DNA from: Ophioderma brevispina
Lineage: Eukaryota > Echinodermata > Ophiuroidea > Amphilepidida > Ophiodermatidae
Length of the DNA: 64,000 bases
Reading direction: 5' to 3'
Assembly: GCA_023653785.1 (NCBI GenBank)
Contig: JAMKCH010057039.1
Span: forward strand, 1 to 64,000
Positions 34,601 through 47,923 of the stretch are shown piece by piece. Within the stretch, counting starts at the first letter, position 1; each line of letters begins with the position of its first letter. The translations under genes were made by a program, and so were the position numbers. The notes under the pieces are model-generated. The model was given only the letters and a program-made list of their open reading frames with translations, did no database searches and was not told the origin of the DNA.

Positions 34601-35880
34601 CTCAACAGACTCGAACTGGCATTGACCGTACAAAGTACTTCCTTCAAATTGCCGATTGATTTAGAGCCAAAACCCATTAGCCACATCATGATGACTGTGA
34701 GGTCTTAACAAGTTCCAGGTGGAATCAATCCTTATCATAACCTGGTCGATGATGATTGAAACTCTCACTGGTTAAAGACGGACCGTCCACTGAGATTTTG
34801 GACCTTCTTAAACGAAAGAACGAGCTATATTATTACACTAGATTTAAAACGAATCAGAATGCAGAATGGTTAAATGTAATATGTGAGTGATATAGGATCC
34901 AAAGAGACTGAAATGGGATAACTTTAGAAAAACTAGATACATGCATGGCCATTCCTAAACTTATGGGGGCAGCATGCCTAAATCACTGATGCGAATACCG
35001 ACACCATAGATACAAACGGGCAATCAGTCACTGTTTCCACACGTATCTCACGGTTTAAGAATGGAGGGTGTTGTGGCACTCTGCCTCAAACTAAAAGGGT
35101 ATGGCGACATGGTGCAAAATTAGAACAGACATCTCATTCACACAGACACTTTGCTCAAAACTGATGATTGTAGCAGTGCAAGAAACATCTTGAATCTTAT
35201 GGTACACACCGGAATATACCTCAAGTCAGTAAATAGCTTATGGTTCAACTTGCAACATTACTGCACCAACATTATTTAGAGTCAATAATGATGAGATTGT
35301 GCCAAAAGGCCATCAGTGTTGAAAACTAATTGTAGCCGGAAACTCTTCTATTGGTGTATCATACAAGATACCATAATAAGATGAACAGGTTTTTAAGCCT
35401 TCTTGGTTGTGGCTATTTATGAGTTTTGGACACTCTAAAAAATGCTTCTGTTATAGATTCTCTGTGCCTTACAACATATGTTTAGACACTTAATTTGTAC
35501 TTCTAACTTGCCGACTTATCCACTTATCAAGTTATGATACAATCAGAAAATGGCGGCATTTTGGATGCCATCTTAGTTTAGGTATCTGGAGTTTTTAAGT
35601 CTAAAAATAATGACTTTATTAGATGGCACTGTGCCTTAAACAATATATATAGGACACTTTGTTTGTATTCCAACTTGTTTGGTTGGAAAGTTATGATAAA
35701 AATAGAAAATGGCAGCATTTTGGACGCCTTTTTGGATTTTGGAGAGAGCTCCAGTGGGATTTTGGGGGCTCCCCGGGACTTTTAGTATGTTATTCTACAT
35801 ATATTCCTGGACCTATTCTGAAAAATTAAGCTTGTTATCAGCTATTTCCAGTTAAACTAATGCTCTTGGCCTATTAATGT
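31681..35880. mobile_element. 4.2-kb element with long inverted arms made of tandem subrepeats
   Basis: The outer ends are inverted copies: AGAGCATTAG, GGAAATAGCT, ATAACAAGCT and GGAGCTCTCTCCAAAATC on the left recur complemented on the right. Each arm then carries units of about 160-175 bp with the order ATGGCGGTC/GCCGCCATTT, GTTGGAATACAAAT, AGTGTCCGAACATATGTTTT and AAGTCATTATTT. There are three units on the left (from about 31820, 31978, 32151) and two on the right. The core between the arms is not related to them and contains a dead reverse transcriptase, presumably a separate insertion. No transposase was seen. Confidence 0.55.
33600..34720 (+). pseudogene. Dead non-LTR retrotransposon reverse transcriptase
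   Basis: At 33715-33840 one frame reads SDGVQQGSVLASRLFNMYIS and SYADDIAL before a TGA: RT motif B (GVPQGSVL type) and the catalytic motif C with YADD intact. After frame changes, LNIILDGDQLSNDPTPKY, then VIMASSLTFHQHT and RPNLLRRLEGL (about 33990-34150) match the thumb region of the retrotransposon at 47.9 kb (VYLGVTLDRTLSYKTHI, RNNILNKLTG). The block from about 34275 matches its LNAS...CLRPTP region, and LNRLRTGIDRTKYFL near 34600 matches its LNRLRTRTGRSKVSL. At least four frame shifts and stops separate these pieces. It is an old member of the same broad (jockey/CR1-type) lineage. Confidence 0.75.
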
Positions 35881-35999
35881 AGCAATCGTCAATATGCCAA
35901 AATCTACAAGACGAGACGTCAAATTAAAATGCGTAAGCCTTATATCATCACGTTTCAACTCATAAGAAAGCAGAACTTTAAGTAAATTTTAACGCATTC

Positions 36000-38900
36000 T
36001 CCACTATAACCGTAAGAGCTAGTATGTACACACAATGACCAAATTACTGTAACATGGAGGAAAACGAATTCATTTAATTACAATTGATTTCAAATTATTA
36101 TCATGGATTTTTAACAGCGCACATGGGCAAAGTTGTGTTTTTCATACAGAGGCTATTCCAAAGACGCCGTTTGATTTGTTGTCATGTTCGATTATTCCCT
36201 AAATATGGCGGATTCAAGGAACTGTGAATGATAACTTGCCGATTCCATTCCAGCAGGATACAAAAATACAGAAACAAATGAACATGGCTTCAAATAGACG
36301 CAGAATGAATTGCGTGAATGAAATGAGGTTGACTTAAAGTTTACGGGAAGAAAAAAATTGAAGTGGTTGTGTGGGCCACCAAATGAGATAGACAATGAAG
36401 ACAGTTGCCTTCGAAAAAATCGCGAAATGCAGAGACATCCGAAATGCAACATCGAATGGTAAACTTTGTTTTACCATGTTTACGTAAAATCATGCCAAAT
36501 TGCGCGTCAACCATTGCCACGGACAACAACCCATAATGTCAACGATGCGAATTTTAAAAAGCGTTTTTAAGTACAACGTGACCTCTTTCTTGCCATTCAT
36601 TTTTATTGCATCATCTATTCAGGGCTCCATACACCACTACGATTTTCGCCCCTAAAAATTTAGATCCGACAAACCCGTAAGTTCGCTTAGCGACTAGTCG
36701 CAGCGTTTTGGACATCTGTGCCTTGTTTCATTTTCCCGCATCAAATTAAAGGTTTTCGTAACATTGATTCTGGAAAACAGCATATGTTTGAAAAATCAGA
36801 TCTTGAACATAATAAGTAATTTTTGTCAAGGAACGCTTGGTACAATTTGAAATCAATTTTTGATATAATTGATTTTCTGCCTGTGGCAATCTTTTGGCTA
36901 GTGTGTGTAGTATCTAATAATATTGCAACGATTGCGAGTTGTGCACGCACAAGCTACAGAAGTAGACGGCTAAATTAATTTAATCATAAGGGGCACGTGA
37001 CGTCTAACACCGGCAGTATTTATAAATGAATAAGGTCAAATTGCACTTTACATTTAGCAATTTCAACCCCCGACCTATAGCGCCTTCAGTGCATTAATTT
37101 TGGCAAATGAAGGAACTCGGGTCCGTCATAGTGCATGCTCCATGCTTTAATCACGAGCGATACGGATAATGGGAATTGATACTCAGAGCGTCAAACAAAA
37201 TGGTTTGGTCTACTGTATATTTGATTGAGTCCGAATAAAAAAGGACATGTTACAAGTGAAAAACAGCTTTGTACATGCGCAAATAATACTTGGCATTTGA
37301 TAAAGGATTTACATATGGTTTAATGTCATTTTAATTCAACACTTGAATTACATAATAGTATATACCTTGTCTTGTAATTTTTACAGGGAGGGACTGGTTT
37401 GTTTGTTCATTTATTTATGTGTTTATTTATATTAAAATTAATGAGAACCAAAGTTTTAAAACATAATGAGGCCAATATTGTGTTACATTTCAGTTAAAAT
37501 ATTCAATATTAGAAACCTTTGTTTTGCGAATAACTGCTATAAATTGAAAGATAAGTACTGCATACTTAATCAATGTCAATTTAGATTCAGCAAAAATTAT
37601 TTTTAAAATGCAAAACCAAAGAAACAGATTATAGTCCATGAGCCAGTTTCTGTACGGGCGTTAAAATTCGAGTTTGTTGCACCCACCTGGTGATTAATTT
37701 TCCAATATATCACCTTAAGGGAGGGGGGGGGGTGTCCCCTTGACTAGGATTAGGTATGTTTCCGCCCGAAATGTTGCACAAGTTTTACCTTCCTGAAGTA
37801 GGCTTAAACATTTAAGTGTCCAATATGGCCGCATGAAGGAGGCATGTTGTGTTAAATGTACTGAAATTGACAAATTGATGGGGTAAGAATGCGAGTAATA
37901 TTTTGAGAGCACCAAAAGAGAATTAATGACATTTGTATATTGAACACATGATCTTAACTCATGATGGTGGCGGTTACACCCGTTCCGGGGGGCAATAAAT
38001 CAAGAACAAAAACACCCCTGCACATCTCTTTCAACATAATAAAAACCCATAGGGAAAACTATTGATAACATTTTCCCGCAAATTCCTCTCGTACTTCTGG
38101 ACATTTGCAGACCACTCAACACTAATTGCCGCTGGGAAGGAAGATGATCTCGGTAGTAGGGAAGAGCTTGTGGTACAAGTCAGAAACAATGATAGCACTT
38201 GATGTGCTCGAAAGAAAGTTCGGTCACCATATTTAAATGTTCCTTCTACATATGTAAGACAACTTTTTCACTTCTTCACAAGCATATTTTTTATTTTTAC
38301 TGGGAAACACCTATGACGTCACTGAGTAGTCCTTAAATACAGTCCACACCCATTTATCATGATTTTATTGTATCAGGTTGATATGAGCTGTTGATTTCCT
38401 ATTAACTATTATAGAGTCAGTTTAAACTATGTTATATGGCCCAAGTAGTAACTAGCTATAGTGAAAGCACTCTCTTGGACAAGTCAATACCCCGCTTTAA
38501 TATTTTTTACATCTTGGAAATGATTTACGGTCATTACTACAAAGTGTTGTTTAATAACATCGAAAAGATGGGTAGGGCTGCTTTTCTTCCTGATTTACGT
38601 ATTCTAGAGCGAATATAATCACCGCCATCTTTAAAAACAAGCTTGTATGTAAAATATAAATACCATAAATTCTTTTTGGAGCTCCCAAAGTATCACCCAT
38701 TCTTGCAATTTTAAGTTCATTTAGTAATTATGCCTCCTTGCGGTGGCCATCTTGGACACCTAGATGTGTAACACAGTGCAGTTAGTGTCCACTGTAAACG
38801 GGCCTCGACCTTTTGCCCACCCAACCAAATCATTGTGACATGAATCCATTCATAAGTTTGATCGTATGTAAAATGATTCCCACTTCACAGGGCACCAACC

Positions 38901-40550
38901 AATCACTGATCAATGACATGCTATGGATGAGCCATTACCCACACACTGTGTGCATGAACATTGGCGAGAAGGCCTGTTTTTACACATGTTGGAAGCCTTG
39001 TTGGAAATGGTCGTTTCGGATCTTTTTCAGCACCGTATGTCAGGGCCAAATTAATCACACGTAGAGAATAAGATTATCTGGTTGTCAGCTTATACGGAAG
39101 AGATAGGTCCTAACAGTTTGTCCATGGAGCCCTCTGAATCTGCCCAGCGATCACTGGTGATTTTTGCTATGGGGTGTAGCATATACCCTACCAAAATTTA
39201 ACCATCTTTAAGATTAACAATTTTCGGATGTTTCTGAATGTTCGATCATAATAAAGTTCCACATAATTAGGTTATATATGATAATATATTCTACAATTAG
39301 AGCTTTACCAGAAAATCCCGGAGCACTTTTCTGCGCAACGACGTGAGTGTTTTTTTTTCATGTCATATTCGTTAAGTACAGAGTATGCATGAAAGGTCAT
39401 AGGCTTATTGAAATTCACTGTGGCACAGTGAATAGGGAAGAAAATGGACAGTAACTGCAAGATGAGTCTCTTTTAGAAAGTTAAAAGCTTGATTTCGCGT
39501 AGTCGTGAATACAATTTCTATCTGTAATGAAATTATAATGGCGGTTTTACATAAAACAATGGCGGCCATTTTGAAATGGACAGGACACGCTAACGTGCAA
39601 CTTTTTGGGGCGGAAACATACCTCATCCTAGTCAGAGGGAAACCGCCTTCAAGGTGATATATGGGAAAATTAATCACCAGTTGGGTGCAACGAACGAAAA
39701 ATCCGACGATGGCAGCTCATGGACTATTAGAAAACTGGGGGTTGGAACATCGAGTCTATTCGACCCTTTAACTTTAAATAGGTGATAACTTGAACTATTC
39801 AGGGTGCAAAAAGGAGCGGGACTCGAATCCAAAATCTTTAGACCGTGAGTCCTTTTATAGGCATTGGAACACAATTAGTGTATCAACGACTTGTAAAATG
39901 TTAATCAACAAAGTCTATCTACGAATACACGACTTTGTAGTATTCACAGCATTTTAGTACACAGTTTTGCGTCTACTATCGAAATTGCTGGACCGTTTTA
40001 CCTCAAAATTTGTAATCAGATGTTTTTGGTGATATGCTTCCATGTAGGGGAGAAAACATAGGACCATGAGTGAGCCACCCACCTTGAATAGTAAGTAATA
40101 GTTAATTATTCCTTAATTAGTTGATTTAAATAAAATATTCCTAATGAATGAAATGTTATGTACTTTCCCCGTACAAACAATCGTTTTCATTTACTATTTA
40201 ATGGAACGCAAAATAATTACAGGTTCATTTCTTGGTTTCTAGTCCCTCTGTTTTTCTTTATGGTTTACTAAATTACAAGGGTAGCTTTGAGAAAATATAT
40301 TTTCAAACTCTCAGTTGGTTCCGATCTTGAGTTTTGATATTATGAGCAAATTTTGTATCAGATTGTCCCATAGGGAACTGTGCTGACATTTCTGTTGGTG
40401 TACGAACAAAATACAAAAGACCAATTCCTTGCAGAGGCGATTGGATTTGCACCTCATATTAAGTACACATACAATACTAGGGCTAGCGGTTCACGTGGTA
40501 CAAATATCTCGACTTGTTTGAGGTAAATCGTTCATCACGAAACATGAAAA
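36000..40550. other. Non-coding stretch, no gene recognised
   Basis: Only short ORFs without recognisable domains. Scattered repeat remnants such as ATGGCGGCCATTTTGAAATG at about 39558 and a G-rich tract near 37721 are present, but no element boundaries can be read. Confidence 0.45.
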
Positions 40551-40561
40551 TGTAGACGAAG

Positions 40562-40675
40562 ATTGACTATTATCGTGTTATTATTTATGTTGTACATGAC
40601 GATTTACTATTATCATATTATTATTTATTTTGTACATGGCGATTTACTGATCTTATCATGTTATTATTTATTTTC
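40562..40675. repeat. Short tandem repeat, about 2.5 units of 45-50 bp
   Basis: CGATTTACTATTATCATATT followed by ATTATTTATTTTGTACATGG repeats with small changes (GTTATTATTTATGTTGTACATG before it, ATGTTATTATTTATTTTCTG after it). Confidence 0.7.
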
Positions 40676-40699
40676 TGCCACTTACTTGTTCAGTTTGCT

Positions 40700-42440
40700 T
40701 AAAATTTCAAGTAACCATGTTAGATGTTTGGCATAGATGACACTCTAGAAACACTCCCTGCTAGTCTTTGGCAATACTTTCCTGCTTTACAGAATAAAGC
40801 ACTTCAAACGTAACATGATAATAGAGACTACACATTCTTACCTTACAAGGAACACTCTATATTGTAAAACGATGGCGCTATTGCAAAACTGCCACCCTGG
40901 TCATAGACAATGAAGAGGGAAGATTCAATATGAAGCTGCCAGTCTGCCCAAACAAAATGAAAAGTGGGCAGCAGGCCTTGAATTAAAAGCAGAAATATGC
41001 GTACATTGGTAAATATAAACGTATTGACCTAAAATGCAATTTTGAAGGCTACATGATTTTTTTTCTGCATTAAGGTACCATTATGGGGCTACAGCGATTT
41101 AACTAAAGGTCGGATCCTAGGCAAATATATACATTATTCTAATTCTAAATGAAACGAAAATGTTAATGGACATTAAAACAAAATTTGACTTGATTTCAAA
41201 TTTTCCCATATAGTAACATTTTTCCCCTTGAAGAAGGGGGCAGCAGCCCGAAAATTTTAACCTTCATCATCTGACAGTCTGGTCCCTGAATGCAAAACAG
41301 CAAGAAAATCAATTTTAGCATAAGAATCCTACGGGAACTGTTTCATTGACATGCCAATCCACACTATTTATTGGGTCACGCGCGTCCCTGGCTTGTTTCA
41401 AGGACAGTGCACACTATATTACAATAAGCTCATCTACCAAGGACACAGTTCAGTGGGTTGTACTTGTACATATATACATTGACATGAACTGACCTTGTGT
41501 GATCTGCGTATCATATATCATACCCAAAACACCAGTGGTGTATTTTCTAAATACATTGGCGAATGAAAGCTACTGAACTGTGCCAAGGGAATTGAGATTT
41601 TACTACCTCGCAATGACAAGGCCTCCCTTTCGTCTCATTTTGCAATACAACCAAAGAGAGGCATTACGCTTGCTATGAAAGGTGGGCTCGATATGACCGT
41701 CCCAAAGCTTGATAGGCTCCAGCTTCAAACCAGGGTGTGCCAATTGCAGAAAGGGTGTTTTTTTTCAAAGTGGTTTTCTATTGCAGGAATACCGTTAGCC
41801 TGCCCCTAGTCTAGGGTTAACTAATCATTGCAAAATCAGGATATGTTGCGCGATTGCAAAATGTGTTGTACTGTTTTCGTTTGTATTTACCAAGTCTACA
41901 GAATTCTTTAGACTCTTGCATCTTGGGCTTTGCCTTCGGCGATCTTGTCCAGTTGATGGACAAAATTGTGAGGGGGAGCTAATTTGACAAAGACTCGGGT
42001 TTCAGGTTGCGCTCACTCAAATCTGGATGTGAGCCTTCGGCTCCAGTGGGTGAATTAGAGTGCGGGCTCGATAAAATTATATATTTAGTTTGGGAGACAC
42101 GCTGAGATTGATGATTGAAATGTGATTTGCGTTGCAATGATCTCGATGAAGAAAATTATTATAGTAGGATTTTTATTCCTGTCAGTTCCTAAAAGTTTTT
42201 GGGCGTGTCGAAGATTCCATTCGTTCGGAGAGAGGCCAACTTAACCCAATCAATCAATAGAAATTCTATGTGACGATACAGATCAGATTAAGGACATACA
42301 TTACAAACAAGGCAGGTTCTCGAACCCACAAGTCTCGCTGGCTTTCGGTATAGCTGTAAGACAAAAGAGCAGCACACAGCTTGCAACTGTACTAGTGAGA
42401 GTGTCACAAAGAAGTGTGCAAGCGATACGGTGGAGGTTGC
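40700..42440. other. Non-coding stretch, no gene recognised
   Basis: No convincing ORF, domain or element boundary. It leads directly into the C-rich minisatellite. Confidence 0.45.
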
Positions 42441-42442
42441 CA

Positions 42443-45075
42443 GGTACCCCCTCCCCAACACCCCACCCCCTCCCCAATACCCAACAACCCCCACCCCTTA
42501 TGCAAACCCCACGCCCTCCCAACACCCCGCAACACCCCCACTCACTCCCCAACACTTGCAAAACCAACCGTCCCCAACACACAAAAAAACCACACCCCCT
42601 ACCCAACAACCCCACACCCTCACCAGCACCCCGCCAACACCCAAAACCACTCACCAAACCCCAACACCCCACACTGTCCCCAACACCCCGCAACACCCCA
42701 CCCCCGCCCAAAACCCCGCAACACCCCACTCACCTCCCCAACACCCAAACACCATCAATGCCTCGTAACACCCTGACCCTCCCACAAAACACGAAAATCC
42801 ACACCCCTCCCAACCACTCTGGCAACACCCCACCCCGCACACACCCCACCCCAAGTACCCCAACACCCACGCAACACCCACCCTCTCCCCAAAAACCCGC
42901 AACAACAACACCCGCAACACCCACACCCCCTCCCCAACACCCCGCAACACCCCACTCCCTCCACAAACACCACAAAACACCCCTCAAGCCTCGTAAACAC
43001 CCCGACCCTCCCAAACACCCGCAATCCCCCACCACCTCCCAACACCCCACCCGCAACACCCCAAACCCCTCCCCAACACCCCACGCTCCTCCCCAACACC
43101 ACGGCAACACCCCTCCCAACACACGCAACACCCCACCCCCTCCAACACCCCGCAACACCTTCCCCAACAACCGCAACACAACACCCTCGCAACACCACAG
43201 CAACACCCACCCTCCCCAACACCACCGCAACACCCCACCCCCTCCAACACACCGCAACACCCCACCCCTACCCAAAACCACCGCACACACCCCACCCTTA
43301 CCCAACACCCCCGAACACCCCAACCACCTCCCCACACCCACGCAAACACCCCACCCCCTCCCCAACACCCCGCAACACCCACCCTCCCCAACCACCCCGC
43401 ACACCCTAACCCCTCACACCACAATCAAAACCCACCCACTCCCCAACACCCGCCACATCCCCACCCCCTCCCCAACACACGCAAAAACACCCCACCCCCC
43501 ACACACACGCAACAGCCTCCCCCAACACCGCAACACCCTCCCCAACACACCGCAACACCCCCCCCCCTCCCCACACACCGCAACACCCCACCCCCTCCCC
43601 AGCACAACGCAACAACACCCACCCCTCACACAACAAACCGCAAAACCCCACCCCCTCCAACACACCGCAGACACCCACCCCCTCCCCAACACACCGCAAA
43701 CACCCCCCCCATCCCCAACGTCACCGCAACAACCCAACCCCCCCAACACCCACAGGCAAAAAACCCACCCCTCCCCAACACCGCAAAACCCCACCCCATC
43801 ACCAACAACCCATCCCCAAAACACCACCGCACAACCCAACCCGTCCCCTACCACCGCAACACCCCACCCCCACCCCAAGCACACGCAACCACCCCCCCAC
43901 AACAAACTCACCCCCTCCTCAACACTCCAACCCCCACCCCAAACCCACCAAACAACCCCAACAAAACACCCTACCCCCTCCCCAACACACCGCAACACCA
44001 GTACCCCCTCCCCAACACACCGCAACACCCCCCCCCTCCCCAAACACCCCCCCCCTCCCAACACCCAGCAACACCCCACCCCCCCGCAACACCCCACCCC
44101 CTCCCCACAAAACCACAAACACCCCACCCCTCCCAACACCCCTCCCCAAACACCCGGCAACACCCTCCCCAACACCACCGTAACAAACCCCAACCCCTCC
44201 CCACATCCCGAAAACCCCCCCCTCCGCAAACACCCCACCCCCTCCCCAACACACGCAACACCCCACCCCCTCCCCAAAACCTGCAACACCCACAACATCC
44301 CCCAACCTGCCAACCCACCAACATCCCACCCACACCCCACCCCCTCCCCAACCACCCCCTCCCCAACACACCGCAACAACCCAACCCCTCCCCAAACACC
44401 CGCCCAACCCACACCCTCCCCCAAAAACAACACCCCACCCACTCCGCAAAACCTCCCCAACACCATCGCAACAATCCACCCTCCCCAAACACCCACCAAC
44501 ACCCCACCCCCTCCCCAACCACACGCAACCCCCCACCCCCTCCCCACACCCGCAACACCCCACCCCCTCCCAACACCCCGCAACAACCCACCCTCTTCCC
44601 CAACACGCAACACAACACCCTGCAGCACCCCACTTGAACCACCCCCTCCCCAAACAACCTGCAACACCCCAACACATCCCACATCCACCCGCAAACCCCC
44701 CAAACCCCTCCCCAATACGCCACCCGTCCTCAACACCCGCAATACCCCAAGCTCGCTCCCCAAACCCAGCCCCCTCCCCAAACACCCACCCATCCCCAAT
44801 TGCAACGCATCCCCACCCCTCCCAAACAACACCAAAATCACCATCCCCCTCCCAACACCCCCAGTCCCCCCCAAACACCCAGCCCCCTCCCCAACACCAC
44901 AGCCCCTCCCAACCCATCCCCTCCCCACACCCGCCCCGTCCCCAAACCCCTCCCCAACACCACACCCCCTCCCCAGCAAACCACACCACCCCACCACCAC
45001 CCTACCCCTCCTAACAACCCCGCAAAAACACCCGACCCCATCCCAACACCACCCCCCCCAAACCTCACCTGCTCC
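42443..45075. repeat. 2.6-kb C/A-rich minisatellite; G-run-rich on the minus strand
   Basis: A degenerate tandem repeat of about 27-29 bp with consensus parts CGCAACACCCC, ACCCCCTCCCC and AACACAC. The plus strand has almost no G except in CGC, so strand bias is extreme for 2.6 kb. On the minus strand nearly every unit gives GGGGAGGGGGTGGGG, with several G-runs close enough to form G-quadruplexes; the plus strand could form i-motifs. Because the unit contains no stop in several frames, very long ORFs appear (904 codons forward and 556 codons reverse). They are Pro/Thr/His/Asn- or Gly/Val/Trp/Cys-rich repeat translations with no start context or domain, and I do not treat them as genes. Confidence 0.9.
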
Positions 45076-45081
45076 AGGTAA

Positions 45082-46210
45082 CAAAGAAAATAGCGCATAT
45101 CCAATGTAACTGTTTCAGCTATACAGCACTTGATATTTAATTAGGTCAATTGTAACACAAAATGCCTTAATGGGCACATGCAAACTTTGACATACTTATG
45201 ATCACAAAAAAGATGAATGGCCCGACTAGTCTTTCATGTGGTGAAGAAAATTTGCCTATCCGATGTACCGTTTCAGCGAATACAGCAATAGACCATTTAA
45301 TTAGCCTCATTTACATACCTAAGCAGCATATATCGTTACTTTCAATGGCAAAAAAGAGGCGCAAACATAATATAGGCTTTCATCAGTGAAGGATATTTGG
45401 GATTCGATGTACCGTTTTCAAAATTATAGCTATTACTTGATTTTGCATATTAATAGACTAATTGCATACTTAATTGCCCGCTAAATAGGCCAAAATCTAA
45501 TCAGGTCGGAACTCATCAGCCGCTTCATCCCCCAGTTACATCATTATAGCCTTACGGACAAACTCCTGAAACTTGTAACACAGCCTTTTTTTTCTTATAA
45601 TTATGCAAATTAGGACACTTAATAGATATTTTACGCCCAAAAGCCACTTTGACCAAGTAGGACTAACCCAAAAGATGCACCCGTGGCATAGTATTCTTCA
45701 TGCAGCGAAGGAAATTTGCCTATCCGATGGACGGTTTCAGAGATTACAGTAATTACAGTAATTTAAACTTTAGCTCAATTTGCATACCTAAGCCGCACGT
45801 TATCCCACCACGTTCAAATGCAAAAAAGATGGCACCATGATAGGCTTTATGCAGTGAAGGAATTTCCGCAATCGATGTACCTTTAAAAATTATAGCAACT
45901 TACGCTGTTTTTTGCATTATTACTTGCTCATTTGCATAATTAATTTGCCCGAAATACCCCCGAAATCTAATCAGTTCGAGAACTCTCCAGCCGCCTCACA
46001 TCCACCAAGTTAAATAATCAGACGCTTACGGCACTCCAGAAAACTTTGGTACACAAGCATTGCGGTGAAAATTTTCGTTAATTATGCAAATTGAGATAAT
46101 TAATTTGATATTTTCCGCACAAAATCTACTCAGGTCGAGAACTCGTGGACCCGCTCTTTCCACCAAGTTACATATCATAGCCCTTACGGAACTCCAGATA
46201 AATCGTACCA
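45082..46210. repeat. Tandem array of about 470-bp units, about 2.5 copies
   Basis: TTTGCCTATCCGATGTACCG (45249) recurs at 45716 as TTTGCCTATCCGATGGACGG. AATCTAATCAGGTCGGAACT (45494) recurs at 45964, and a shorter unit begins near 46124. Each unit also holds GGCTTT, CAGTGAAGGA, TTATGCAAATT and CCAAGTTACAT blocks. A partial unit begins right at the minisatellite edge (45082). No coding frame. Confidence 0.75.
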
Positions 46211-46227
46211 CAGCCCGTGAACACGGA

Positions 46228-46302
46228 CGTCAGGCAGACAGCATGACGAAAAGACAGACAGACAGGACAGACGGACAGAAGAACAGACAGACAGAAAAGT
46301 GA
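46228..46302. repeat. GACA/CAGA microsatellite
   Basis: Imperfect repetition of GACAGACAGACA with single-base interruptions, at the right end of the 470-bp tandem array. Confidence 0.85.
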
Positions 46303-46914
46303 TTACCTAAGTCTCTGCGAAAAAAGTCAGCGAGACAAAAATTACTCTTTTCTCACGAACAGGTAAATGAACGAATAAATTACAAACACAAACCTTGAAC
46401 AAACTCTGAAGCCTTCAAAATAAGAAAAGAAAATGGATAGGAATAATTAGTACCCGCCAACAAATCGTCTATGCGTCAAAGGAATATTATAAAATCTGAT
46501 TACGTATTGCCTTCTTCCAGAAATAATGCATGACATCTTGGTCAATAATTGTCTAAATACTTAAAGTTTGGCAATAATAAACAACCTACAACATTAGGGC
46601 CTATAAATTCATCAACGAGAGGTTCACCCGGCCTAGCTATTGATGACACTTTATCCGTTCTTTGATTGACTCCAAACAAAAGGAATCCGATAGCGTGTCT
46701 CCGACGGTACGACAATCATTCAATGATTTGGTTTGAAGCAGCCTTTTATATTGATACAAAACGGTTCATGTAAAATGGGTTACAGCAGCAATTCAGTTGA
46801 ACAAAGTGAGCAGGCTACGGCTTCTTGAGTTTTATTAAACCATCCCCTCCAAATAATTCGTACATCGACAATATGCGGTTACCTGAAAGGGAATAAAAAA
46901 AGAGACTATAATTT

Positions 46915-47190
46915 GGTTTATCACCAATAAGTTGGTGGGTTCAAACCCCTAATGCGGCCAACGTGTTGTGCACTTGATCAAGGCACTTAATCTCGTTTAT
47001 CTGGACCCAAGCGATATTCGGGTAGCTGCGGATAGGATTGTGCACTTGGCCAGCTGCCGGCCTCGGTACAGTAACATGATCGTGACGATTTCCTGACGGC
47101 AGCGTAATAATAGGCAACAGCGCGCAGCGCCGTGATCTTGTAGGAATAGCGTATTATAAAAGCCTCTATATCATTATATTATTATTAAGT
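46915..47190 (+). mobile_element. tRNA-derived SINE fragment
   Basis: GGTTCAAACCC (46938-46948) is a Pol III B box. It is followed by GGCCAACGTGTTGTGC, CTTGATCAAGGCACTTAATC and CTGGACCC, the order typical of many animal SINE bodies. The 3' end has GCGCCGTGATCTTGTAGGAA, TATAAAAGCC and an ATTATTATTA tail. The A box is not clear, so the 5' end is probably truncated. Confidence 0.6.
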
Positions 47191-47923
47191 CAATAAATGG
47201 TCTGAAATACTTTTTATCTGTTTTCAGTGACATGTCTGTAGACCAAAAAAAAAATCACAATGTCTTTATAAAGAGACAACAAAAGCTAATTGCCAACTGT
47301 TACAGAGAACATTGAATCTGCATACTTAAGACGATTCATACTTTATAAAAATAACACCCACAAATATTTGCAATATATATACATTTTTATTTACGGAACT
47401 CACTCGTTTCGGGGGTCGCAGCAAAGATGGGGAATAACATTAAGGCCCTTGGATACGCCCTTGTCATAAAAGCACTATACATCACAACCAGTTAAACCAC
47501 ATCTAACGAAGTAGGGTGGTTGCAACCCCTGAAAACTACGATACTCTTATTAAAAACTTCCGATATCTGGTTTGAGTGCATATATTATAAAATGGTTTGA
47601 ATGTTATTACAAGTATAAATGGTATCAGATACCATATCAGATGGTATCGCCATCAAATTATTGTTGGTGTTTTACAACTACTTTATCATGTTCGCAAGGT
47701 GTTTTTTATCCCCAAATTACACTTGTATTCAGAAAACATGAGATAAGTCTGAGAAATTTCAGGGGCATGTTACCTGGAAAAAGCAAAGCTTAGAGCATGC
47801 CTTCATTTCAATGACCATTTATTGCTCAAATGAAGAAACAGGAATATGTTGTATAGCTGCTATTCGTTTATACCCTGGAAGGGATGCCTAGACAGAGTTT
47901 TGTTCTTCATGAGCTGCTTCTTC

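Noticed and set aside
43414..45084. 556-codon minus-strand ORF rich in Gly/Val/Trp/Cys
   Set aside because: Antisense translation of the same minisatellite, with no domain and no start or splice evidence.
42395..45109. 904-codon plus-strand ORF rich in Pro/Thr/His/Asn, resembling a mucin or extensin
   Set aside because: It follows exactly the C-rich minisatellite, shifts its apparent repeat between frames, has other long ORFs in every frame on both strands, and lacks a signal peptide or start context. It is a consequence of a stop-free repeat.
45240..46210. CRISPR-like array of repeats and spacers
   Set aside because: Units are about 470 bp and homologous throughout, the host is an animal, and there are no cas-like genes. 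It is an ordinary tandem array.
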